From: Chondrosia reniformis
Taxonomy: Eukaryota > Porifera > Demospongiae > Chondrillida > Chondrillidae
NCBI GenBank assembly: GCA_947172415.1
Contig: OX359190.1
Location: forward strand, 1,550,001 to 1,614,000
DNA: 64,000 bases
Direction of reading: 5' to 3'
The notes under the pieces were generated by a model that saw only the letters and a program-made list of their open reading frames with translations, was not told the DNA's origin and searched no databases. Positions 1 through 10,800 of this stretch are shown here, piece after piece; position 1 is the first letter of the stretch; each line of letters starts with the position of its first letter. The position numbers and the translations under genes were made by a program.

Positions 1-472
1 AATTTACTATACAGTGGAAGCTACGTAGTTAAGGAGTACTTATGGGTATCATATCTTTTAGTTCTCGTTGTCAGTAGTTCTTGTAGACTGCTATAATACA
101 GTTATATAACAAGATTTGCATAATTTACAGCTCCATATATGGTTAAAAGCTACATTCATAAACTCCGCCCACTTCAGGATAGGGCATACACAACTCGCTC
201 CACCTGAACCTCACTACTGGTACCACGGTCATCAGGCTGTAACCATGGAAACATGGCATAAAATAGAGCCCATGGAGAATGAAAGAAAAGTTGATATTAA
301 ACTGTATCCTCATCCAAAGCTCTATATAGATTTCCTCTTAATCTAGATAGCCATGGTTGCCATGGTTACAAAGCAGAGTTGGCAGTCAAGTCTGGGGTAG
401 TGAATGTGGAGTAGAAAAGGAGAGCAAGTGGAAGAAAGAGGATCATAGTGGATAGTATTTTAGATGTATGTA
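1..472. other. Left edge, no gene recognised
   Basis: No exon of the neighbouring sorting nexin gene could be recognised here, although its later exons should lie to the left. The stretch contains several CATGG-type short palindromes (around 242-275 and 350-366) and one diverged fragment of the dispersed GGTTTAGTTCCC family at about 265-345. An open frame at 116-346 has no recognisable similarity and is probably chance. Confidence 0.5.
265..345 (+). repeat. Diverged fragment of dispersed GGTTTAGTTCCC repeat family
   Basis: The order purine-rich tract, TATCCTCATCCAAAGCTCT and a degraded TTTAG block matches the middle of the family seen complete at 32066-32299. The 3' part is lost. Confidence 0.45.
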
Positions 473-797
473 CAATAGAACATCGATTATCCGAACGTTA
501 ATTATACGAATTGTTGATTATCCAAACGTCGTCGCAAGATGCTGACTCGGCAAAATATGGCCGCCAACGAAGAACTATTAAGTATAGACCAGAAGCTTGA
601 GATCTGCAAGCGATTGAAGAAAGTGGCTACTATTACTTCACTTTTGAAGGAATTGAATATTGGGAAGTCGACGAGTTGTCATATAAAGCAAAACTCGTCA
701 CTTTTGTTGAGAAACTGCTTGCTGTTTGATTATGCGTACTTTTTGATTTTACGTACAGGCCAATCCCCAATTAGTTCGGATAATGGACTTTCTACTG
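473..797 (+). mobile_element. Short pogo/Tigger-like DNA transposon remnant with TA duplication
   Basis: The two ends form an imperfect terminal inverted repeat of about 26 bp: 473-498 reads into ATTATCCGAAC, and the reverse complement of 772-797 reads CAGTAGAA then ATTATCCGAAC. TA flanks both ends (471-472 and 798-799), as expected of the Tc1/mariner/pogo superfamily. The inside encodes only the start of a transposase-like DNA-binding domain, so this is an internally deleted, non-autonomous copy. It lies just downstream of sorting nexin exon 2, in what is probably that gene's second intron. Confidence 0.7.
539..718 (+). pseudogene. CENP-B/Tigger-type helix-turn-helix fragment of a pogo-like transposase
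   Basis: The frame opens with ATG at 539. Residues about 14-55 read as a CENP-B N-terminal (psq-like) helix-turn-helix: QKLEICKRL, then a spacer, then LLKELNIGKSTSCHIKQN. The pattern 'LK..LEI...L......LA.E..IGKST...I.K' is typical of Tigger, Jerky and CENP-B proteins. The frame then runs into the terminal inverted repeat of the host element and has no catalytic DDE region. It is the truncated DNA-binding end of a transposase. Whether it is expressed cannot be told. Confidence 0.65.
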
Positions 798-834
798 TAT
801 GTTTCTTCCTATGAATGCTGGGCCTGTTACTCAC

Positions 835-1745
835 GTAGGGGTAGACAGCGGTCAAGAAGCTTTTAAGGAGCTCAAACTCAGAGTATCTCCTCCACACATC
901 CCAACTATTTAGTTGGGTGGTTTTACTTGATCCTTCCTCCTCCTCTTCCAATCTCTCTTCACTTTGACCAGTCTCATCCAGACTTGAAAATTTGAAATTG
1001 GAAGTGGAAATAAAATTTGGAAGCAAATCAAATGATGTAAATTAATTAACTTCAACAAGATTATCAAGTGTATTCCATACAAGCTGTAAAAGTAAAAGCA
1101 AGAGGTTGCCACGGGGAATGTCATATTTGTGATTGCATAATAATTTACAGCCTTGAAAAATTAAACACACATAAATACTATATCTATGCTAGTATACAAT
1201 ATATTGTAATATATTAGAATAGACAATTGCCAGGTTGGTATAAATTCCATATATTTAATGTAGTTTCATTGACTCCAAAAAAGGAAAAAAAAAGAAAAAT
1301 GTAGTTTTAGATGCACAAAGACATAAGAATAGAATATATTGATATATCATTATTTACTGCATACATGTATGAACAATCAAGTGATAATCAAACCACAAGT
1401 ATTATACTAGTGGCTCAACAAGAAATTGAGCAACCACATGCAAAGGACGCCAGCACTCCTACTGAGATGTAACTATATCTATGGTATGGACAACTACTAT
1501 AAAGCTGATTCAAACAGAGCTTACATGGTTATGATCTCAAATGCATAGTATTCCTCCTTCGGGAAGGTCGTCGTTGACTTTCTCTCATAGGCTTTGATGC
1601 TAATGTTTTTAAAAGCCACTCCACTATCTGTCAGCAGATAATCTGGAGTCACTATTACAGATTCTTTCTCCTCTGGAGAAGTTAAGGGCAACTCTTCGAG
1701 GTCGTCGTCTTCAGTAACTGCAAATAAGCTACTACCAGTCGCCAT
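835..1745 (-). CDS. SNX4: Sorting nexin-4-like protein, first two coding exons (partial)
   Basis: Two exons on the minus strand are visible. Exon 1 runs from the ATG at 1743-1745 to 1525, followed by donor GTAAGC. Exon 2 runs from 982 to 835, with acceptor AG at 983-984 and donor GTGAGT from 834. Joined in phase they give 123 residues: an acidic N-terminus, the first strands of a PX domain (residues about 46-73), an acidic Glu-rich insert (about 76-92), then WRRYSEFELL at about 104-113. The RRYS motif holds the arginine and tyrosine that bind phosphatidylinositol 3-phosphate in PX domains. The segment WRRYSEFELL..(Y)YP(Y/H) fits SNX4 (yeast Snx4/Atg24) best among sorting nexins. SNX4 acts on early endosomes in recycling and, in yeast, in selective autophagy. 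The remaining PX exons and the BAR domain lie beyond the left edge. The assignment to SNX4 rather than a relative is likely but not certain. Confidence 0.75.
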
Positions 1746-1837
1746 CTTGATCAGCAAATGGCAAACGAAAACGACTGCGTTTTCTCTTATTCGAAAATGT
1801 CTTCGTAATTTCGAATTCGTTATACAAGTCAGCAAAA
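1746..1837. promoter_or_regulatory. Bidirectional promoter between SNX4-like and PSMA2 genes
   Basis: Only 92 bp separate the two start codons, so core promoters and both 5' leaders must overlap in or near this stretch. No TATA box is visible. A TTCGAAAA and a TTTCGAATTCG lie at about 1790-1818 and could be factor sites. The arrangement implies shared regulation; transcription start sites cannot be placed from the sequence. Confidence 0.6.
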
Positions 1838-4800
1838 ATGGCGTCAGGAGGAGGAAGATACAGTTACAGTTTGACAACCTTTAGGTAATTGTTTCAAAGA
1901 TTTGCATAATATCTAGTTGAGTAGAATGCTTAAGTATCCAACCTTTCGCAGCCATTGTGTGACTACTGCGTGTATCTTCTGCTTATAAATGGACACTCTT
2001 AAAGTGTATCTTGCAAAGCCAACAACAAGTGAAAGCAGTTTTGCAGTTGTTGTCTCCCACAATCTATGTTTTGTATATTTAATAGATGGGCCTACATTAT
2101 AGAAGTTGTTTGCTGATGAAGACCTACGGGTTGAAACGTCCTATTATCAATAATTTATGTTGCTGTTGCTCAATAATACCTCTGGATTAAATCATGATCG
2201 CAACAAACAACCCTTATCACTTCATTATAGAAGTTGTATGTTTGAAATAGTTAACTGTTAAATTTGTGGCTCTTCTACTATATAACACATCCTCCTCTCA
2301 TTAGGTTTAGTTCCTTATAGGCCTAGCATGTAAGAAGAATGGAGTGTTAGATTATTTATGTGTATTTTATATTGTATACAGCCCTTCCGGAAAGTTAGTA
2401 CAGATTGAATATGCTCTGTCAGCAGTGGCAGGAGGATCTCCTTCTGTTGGCATCAAAGGTATGAATAGTGCATGGATCTATTTAGTTTTGACCTTATTTC
2501 TGAATTTTTACAATTATAAAAAAATCATACATTTAGTCTTTTTTATATTTTCTATGAGAATATTTTACAACCTCTGTAAGTCTTGTTTCTCAACTAATAA
2601 CGTGTGGAGTTGTGACAGCTGATGACCAAACAGGGCTGCATGGGGGGGGGAGAGCAGGATTGATTTTGCCCCCCCCTAGACTTTTGGGAACCCCTAAACT
2701 GCTTCAGCACCCTCATACCATTGCCCCCCCCCCCCCTAAATTCTCATTTTGCCTCCCTTAGCCCCATTTCTGCATGCAGCAGTGCTGAAATTTTTAGGAT
2801 ATTATATTTGACAGTGTTTGCTTACCAATTTGTTGATCTAAATAATATAATAAATAAATTTGTTGATTATATTTAATTTTTTAGTTAGCTGTATTAATTA
2901 AAATTTGATTGAATTGTACGTACATATGCATAGGGCAAAATTTATTTAAATATACAGGGCTGCATAGAGGGGGGGGGGGGGCAGTAGCAAATCTAGACTT
3001 TGGGGAAAATAATATACAGCTAAATATTATATACCATTGCCTAATTTTGCAAAATTTCCATTTCGCCCACCCCCCAAGTTCTGCATGCAGCCCTGTATAT
3101 ATCATCTGCTTATTAAATGATTGTGGTTTTCTTATCAATTTCAATCCTATAATATATGCATCTAAGAAGAGTCTTACTTTATTAATCTTAAATGATTGTG
3201 GTTTTCTTATCAATTTCAATCCTATAATAAATGCATCTGAGCGTCTTACTTTATTAATCTTTAATGATTGTGGTTTTCTTATCTAGCGACTAATGGTGTA
3301 GTTATTGCCTCAGAGAAGAAAGCAAAGTCCATCCTCTACGATGAAAGCACTATAACAAAGATTGAGAATGTGTCTGCTCATATTGGTATGACATACAGCG
3401 GAATGGGCCCGGATTATCGTGTGCTAATGCAGCGAGCACAGAGAATTGCTGAGGCTTACTACATGACCTATAAAGAGGCCATTCCAGTCTCCCAGCTTGT
3501 ACAAAGAGTGGCTTACGTTATGCAGGAATACACACATTCTGGGTTGGTAAAGAGAAAAAAGAAAAAAAGGAAAAAAGGATTTACTTTAATAATATTATGT
3601 AATAATGTAATGGTTTGCCACTTTTTCTTTTTTTCTTTTTTCCTTATCCCACCCTAGGGGGGTAAGACCTTTTGGTGTGTCTCTACTGGTGGCAGGATGG
3701 GATGAAGACACCCCATACCTCTTCCAATGTGACCCTTCTGTAAGTATTGCATCACATTGTTACATATTGCATCACATTATCTTTTGAAAGGATCATCTTT
3801 CGACTTTCAAAAGATAAGTTCAACACAGTTAGAAGAAATCCTTATTCTATTATTGCATCATATTGTTGCATATTGCAATAGTTTGTGTCCATAATGCATG
3901 AAATGGGTTGCATAATAGTTATTAGAACCTTTCTAGTGTTAATTGCTATTAGCTGGTAAACATTGAGAGAGATAGCGAGAGAAAGAGAGAAGAATATCAT
4001 TGAATTTTTACAGAAGGCAATACTTTTAAAGCATTTGTTATGCAGTACTCTATCCTTGACTAGTGTGACAATCTTATTTGACCAAATACTTGGCCTTGAA
4101 TGGTGTGCAACCTGGTTTAAGAATAAAGAGAAAACTCTTGTATCCTCTTCCAAAAGTTCTCACTAGGTTTAGTTCCCTATAGGCTTTTACTCCTAAGTAG
4201 ATGTAGCATATTGAATGAAAAGGAGAAAAAAACAGAAAAAGTTTGTCCATCTTATTATTGTGAATGCAGAAAAAGGTTCTACAGGTATAGTACAGATAAA
4301 ACATTAATGCAATTCCTTTGCCTCATGTTCATATAAGTAATAAATTATGCTGGGATTTTGCGGTTTGTTATATCGTCTACTGTAGTCGTTTAGTTCCCAA
4401 TAGGCCTTTTACTGTAAAGTAGATGTAGCATGTTGCAATAATGGTGTGTTAGAATTATTTGTATTTTCTTATAATCTTTGAGGGAGCCTATTTTCCATGG
4501 AAGGCGACAGCGTTGGGAAAGAACTTTATCAATGGCAAGACATTTCTGGAAAAAAGGTATATGCAGTTAAGAATTATTTGGAAGATGGAAGTGAATTTTT
4601 CAGTGAATTTTTAATAGCAAATTGCAAGGGACAAATCACACAGTTGTTAAATTCCAATAGCTATATACGTGCATGTAGACCTGTAGGGATAATATCCAGA
4701 GTTCAATGATGATGATATCGATGCTTTAAGATCACTTTTAGATCTAAAAATTCCCCTATTTTTTCTATACAGTAGAATCACTTATTTTAACAAAATCGCT

Positions 4801-7800
4801 TATAGGGAATATCTCAGTACAGTACAGTATACGTACTTTGCTAGCCCCAATAAAAGTTGTATATTTTTATATATTGAATAAGGATTCCTTCTAACTGAGT
4901 CGAACTTATCTTTGGGATGGTACATCCTTCAACTTTTGAGCGTTTAGAACACACTTAGTTTGGGTTCATTTCTTGGTCAAAAGCTTCAACCATCAGTCAC
5001 TGAAGAAGATCCCCAAGGTCAAAGCGTTTGACCAAGAAATGAAACTAAACTACGTTTCTAAACGCTCAAAAGTCGCAGGATGTACCATCCCAAAGATAAG
5101 TTCAACTCAGTTAGAAGATACATTCAATATAGTGCATATAGGCAACACCATTTTGGGCCCCTTTGAGTTTCACTATCAGGGTTCTTTCAGGGGGGGGGGG
5201 ATTTACTCCCCTTGAAAATGACAAATTATATAGATGATTCCACGCTATATATGTGCCAGAATGAGCATTGGTGCACTAAATATGTTTGCCCCCTTCATTT
5301 CTATTATCATCATTTTGCCCCTCCCCCCCTTGCTAAATACTCTGAAAGAAACACTGACTACATAATGAGATTCCACTGTATATAGAATACAGTAACATCT
5401 GTATATACATTTGTATTGTACTCACATGCTTAACAACCTGCTATTAGAGGCCTTAAATGGTAGTTGACATGATCAATATGTGTTGGGACAACTATGAATT
5501 CTGTATACATATACTCAATTATATTTCACCTGATGAAACCTCAAAATTAGTTTACCCAATTTTAATGCATTATTAACTTGTACATTCTTGTGCATAATCT
5601 TCTGTGTGAAGCCTTGCAGAATATAGGACTGCATGAGCAGTTTTGTGTAATCATATGTTTGCATTAGGTTGGGTTTGTTGAATTGGTTCAATTTACGGAG
5701 AATTTTAGATTTTTTGGACTGTTACACTCCCTCCTCCCTCCTCCTTCCTCCCTCCTCCCTCCTCCCTCCTCCCTCCTCCATCCTCCCTCCTCCATCCTCC
5801 ATCCTCCCTCTCCCCTCCCTTCTCCCTCCTCCCTCCTCCCTCCTCCCTCCTCCCTCTCCCTCCTCCCTCCTCCCTCCTCCCTCCTCCATCCTCCCTCATC
5901 CCTCCTCCCTCCTCCCTCCTCCCTCCTCCCTCTCCTCTCCCTCCTCCCTCCTCCCTCCTCCATCCTCCCTCTCCCCTCCCTTCTCCCTCCTTCCTTTGTT
6001 ACTCAATTTTGCTATTAGGGTATTGTGTAAGAATTAATGTAAACATTGTATGGCTTCCTCAAACGGCTTTCCTGGAAGTGTTACTCTTGCTTGTTGCGCT
6101 AATAATTATTGCATATTTTTATACTATTTCTAGATTCCCCTCTCTTAGCTTATTATAAGTGCTAAGTGCGTATACCATGCATTCATGTGGTGAGAGTTTT
6201 AAGAGGTTAATATGACTAGACAGATTGCAGTCTTGTAGAGGACCTGGGTTTATCAATATCTTCCTTTAGTTGAGGGCCTCCCCTGTCCTTTGCATTGTCT
6301 GCTAACAAGGTTATGTACCTTTTAGCGTTATCTCTTCTTCATTTACCTAAGGACTTTTAGCACTAGCTGACAAATTAATTGACCTCAATTAATCCTCTGT
6401 ATGACATGGAGTGTCATTCTAGACAATCAAAATGAATTCTATCAGATTATTATTTAATGCAAAGATTTTTAATTAGTCCATCCTTCACACTGGCTAAATA
6501 TATATATATACTCCGTTGCTGGGGCAACCGCCTGTGTTTAAATTTCGTAACCGGGATATAACAGAATTTAAGAAGCTATATACTGCATCAGCTTCTTAAA
6601 TCCTGTTATATCCCTGCCCAAATATGGTAAACTAAGACGTTTCTTCTAAGGGAGTGGACAATTCTCCTTACATTTAGGACAGTTGGAGTAGTCAGGGCAA
6701 GAGCATTCTATAAAGTCATCAGCGTTTAAGCAAAACCAACCAGATGCTAGATGAGCCATCCTGAAAGTCCCGCCAAAATAACGATAAGAAGCGATGGAGT
6801 ATATATCACTCATACCACAGCGCTTTGGTGTATATAGATTTTATACATACTCACCCTCGGGCACGTTAAGCGCCGTGGTATAACTAATACATATAAGTGT
6901 ACATTTTTCCACTGTTGAAATGACTGGTATGGTATATATTGCATTCTTTGATTAGTGCAATGTAAAATGATATTGTATTTTTTGCTAATGAGTGTGGTTC
7001 TGGCCTGATAGGAAAACCTAAAGTGACTTTTAAAGTATTTCCTCTTGTCACCATGGAAACTAACATGTGACCACAGCCATGATGTGGTTAGGAATTCTTG
7101 CCACACAGACTACCATGATGAAGCCCTAGGAGAAAGGAAAATATATATAAAATTCTAATATATTGTGGTTTATAAATTAAGTGTCGAATGTTAATTGTAG
7201 ACTTTGCTCATTGAATTTGGTACCTTATTCAGAAATTGATGTTTAGCTATAACCATGACCTCCACTCTGAAAGGAAATGTTATCATAAGAATTGACTTGA
7301 CTTGTCCTCACCCCGTACTCTTTTAATGGGCTGGGTCGTACAAAGATAGGCGTGGCACCTAGATAGTGCATCCCTGTATAAAATAACAGGTGGAGCATTG
7401 GAGTGGATGGTTGACCCTTATTTAGAAAAGTGGGTGGAGCATTGGAGTGGATGGTTGACCCTTATTTAGAAAAGTGGGTGGGGCATTGGAGTGGATGGTT
7501 GACCCTTATATAGAAAAGTGGGTGGGGCATTGGAGTGGATGGTTGACCCTTATATAGAAAAGTGGGTGGGGCATTGGAGTGGATGGTTGACCCTTATATA
7601 GAAAAGTGGGTGGGGCATTGGAGTGGATGGTTGACCCTTATATAGAAAAGTGGGTGGGGCATTGGAGTGGATGGTTGACCCTTATATAGAAAAGTGGGTG
7701 GGGCATTGGAGTGGATGGTTGACCCTTATTTAGAAAAGTGGGTGGGGCATTGGAGTGGATGGTTGACCCTTATATAGAAAAGTGGGTGGGGCATTGGAGT

Positions 7801-10800
7801 GGATGGTTGACCCTTATATAGAAAAGTGGGTGGAGTTATATGGAAGTGGGAGGAGTATTAAAGTGATTACCTTTAAATGTATTCTATTTATCACCAAATT
7901 TAGTATTTATTATAAGAAAAGTAGCCATATATTTACTGCTTTAATCCAAGCATTTTTCAAAATAATTTGTAATTTAAATTTTCACAATGAAACATTCCTA
8001 GAAGGTCTTAAGTGGTTTGTATACTTGAATTGCCATTTTCTTTTCAGTTGCTATGGATTCAGTGATTGTATTAGACCAACAGTTTATTAATAATTGGGGG
8101 AATTTACTCTTTAAAGATGTACTTTTGACAACAACAATGTCTTTAAAGGTGAAATTAGTGTACTATTGATTAAGTAATAGTTTATCATGTTTGTTACTGT
8201 CTTCAAATGGAAAGTGTTTTTTTTTAGTTTCTGTTGATTGATTGTTGAATGTCTAACTGTACAATAATAGCCATTTTTACGTTTAAATATAATTTTAAAC
8301 ATATTGGAATGAGGTAGTAAGGCTATATATGTATGAGGCAAGAAAACAATTGAAGTAGTTTATGATAATCAATTCAATTCAATTAATCATGCAGCTCATC
8401 TCCTCAGTAGGAGGTCGCTGTTACGTACAGTAGTAAAAAATACTTAAAATTTTTATCAGTTACTGCATAATAATAAATCATTAAGTGTCATGTCTTCTCT
8501 CTATCTCTTCCTTGGCCGTCCTCTTGGCCGTTTACCACTCACCTCTTCCTCCATGCCTAGCCGTACAGTTTAATGAAATTCGCGATGATGTGTAGTAAAT
8601 GGTACATTCGTATATATAGTGATATATGGCGTCTTTTGTTGTTCCTATGCTTAGATACAGTGAAGATCTTGAAATGGAGGATGCCATTCACACCGCTATC
8701 CTAGCCCTGAAGGTATGTCGGTTGATGTACGTAATAATAATAATCTTCTCAGATTGTTATCCTTATGATGTTGTGTCATGTTAAATGTTTTAAACTTTAC
8801 GAGTAATATTAAGAGTGCATAAGAGATAAAAAGACTGTCCAACTGTACATCCTCACTCATTAACAACTGAACAACTGTGCAACTGCAGTACAGTTCATAA
8901 AATGGTAATGCAGTTAACGCTGTATCCTCGTGCATTAACAACATTTTTCTAAAATGACGTATTAACACCTCAACGTAGGCCTGGTAATAATATTGTTAAT
9001 AATACCTTTATTAATATAGTTAACATGCCTACTTGAGATGTGTTACTACGTCATTTTGGGAAAATGCCCTACCGATACACAGATGGTCACTCGTAACTTC
9101 TATGTACTCTGTTCTAATATGCGTACCTTCAAACTAGCAACACAACTGAACTGTCATTTAATATTCAAATTTTATTCTATTGCAATTTTAATATATAGTT
9201 TACATGGAAATTAATATTCATGCCTCGATTTAAATGTTATTACAAAATGCAAATTATCTAATTTGAGTTTAATTTTTAATTAATTACACCATTTTAATTT
9301 CTCAGCCAAACGCTATTTGTGAGCTTAATTGACCATCCATGACCTAATATGGTGTTAATTCACAAAGATTAAATGCTGTTGCTAAGATATTGTTAAATTT
9401 TGCAGCTGTTATTTTTATCTCTTATTGTCTGTATAGTAATTTAACTTATATAATAAAAATAATCTTTAGTAACTTAGCAACTACATACGTATCGGAAAAG
9501 TGGCGCTGTAATGGTTGCTAGAGATTGATCTCATGATTTTTACAATTCAGAGGTTATTGCTCTATCTTTTATTGTCTTAACGTCTCTCAGTCCTCTAACT
9601 GAAAATGCTGTACATGTTCGCTTGTATCAGTGTACGTAGTTCTGCCTCTACATACCACACTCGTTGTCATTTGCTTTTGAGGACCGCTTTGGGTGTTATG
9701 AATGACATGTCACATTTAAATAACTTGTTTGAGAGAATAGCTTGCATGTCCTCTACATATGTTATGATTGCTTTGCAGTTTGTAGAGTTCATTAAATTTA
9801 TGGTTGGGACGGTCTCCTGGGTGAGATGGTCCCCTGGGTGGGATGGTCCCCTGGGTGGGAGGGTCCCCTGGGTGGGAGGGTCCCCTGGGTGAGATGGTCT
9901 CCTGGGTGAGATGGTCTCCTGGGTGGGAGGGTCCCCTGGGTGGGAGGGTCTCCTGGGTGAGATGATCCCCTGGGTGAGATGGTCCCATGGGTGGGAGGGT
10001 CCCCTGGGTGAGATGGTCCCCTGGGTGGGAGGGTCCCCTGGGTGGGAGGGTCCCCTGGGTGAGATGATCTCCTGGGTGAGATGGTCTCCTGGGTGAGATG
10101 GTCTCCTGGGTGGGAGGGTCCCCTGGGTGGGATGGTCTCCTGGGTGGGATGGTCCCCTGGGTGAGATGGTCCCCTGGGTGGGAGGGTCCCCTGGGTGGGA
10201 GGGTCCCCTGGGTGAGATGGTCCCCTGGGTGGGATGGTCCCCTGGGTGGGAAGGTCCCCTGGGTGGGATGGTCCCCTGGGTGGGATGGTCCCCTGGGTGG
10301 GATGGTCCCCTGGGTGGGAGGGTCCCCTGGGTGGGAGGGTCCCCTGGGTGGGAAGGTCCCCTGGGTGGGAGGGTCCCCTGGGTGAGATGATCTCCTGGGT
10401 GAGATGGTCCCCTGGGTGAGATGGTCCCATGGGTGAGATGGTCCCCTGGGTGGGAGGGTCCCCTGGGTGGAATGATAAACTCTATAGTGTCAATTTGATG
10501 CCAACACTTTGGTTTGAGGTTTATGGTAACACTTGTAAGATGTACTGGTTTGCCTGGCTTGGCTTCATTTATTCACATCTCATGCCAATATAATATAATA
10601 CTATTATAATGGCCCAGTGAAGAAGAGAGAAGAAAGAAAAGAAAGACTCCAGGACCTGTATCTTCATCCAAAGCTCTCTACAGGTTTAGTTCCCTATAGG
10701 CTTTTTTAAAGAGTAGGCATAGCATGTAGGAAAATGGTGTATTAGATTTTTCAATTATATTATAACAGAACATGTGTGTATATATACGTATATAGATCTC

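Larger units (their letters stand above)
4770..5378. mobile_element. Tc1/pogo-like element with TA duplication, hosting nested insertions
   Basis: CAGTAGAATCACTTAT (from 4770) and the reverse complement of 5362-5378 (CAGTGGAATCTCATTAT) are imperfect terminal inverted repeats. TA flanks both ends (4768-4769 and 5379-5380). Within it lie a foldback element (4882-5128) and an inverted-repeat element (5177-5356), so it appears to be an old non-autonomous copy that received later insertions. No transposase frame remains. Confidence 0.5.

Noticed and set aside
3268..3657. 129-codon frame read as one gene
   Set aside because: Its middle is PSMA2 exon 3 (3287-3542); the ends are intron read-through.
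5669..6037. Leu/Pro/Ser-rich and Gly/Arg/Glu-rich open frames
   Set aside because: They are low-complexity products of the CTCCCT tract, open on both strands at once.
9716..10430. Open frames of 61-210 codons on both strands
   Set aside because: They are translations of the 17-bp minisatellite in several frames; no start context, domain or non-repeat sequence supports a gene.
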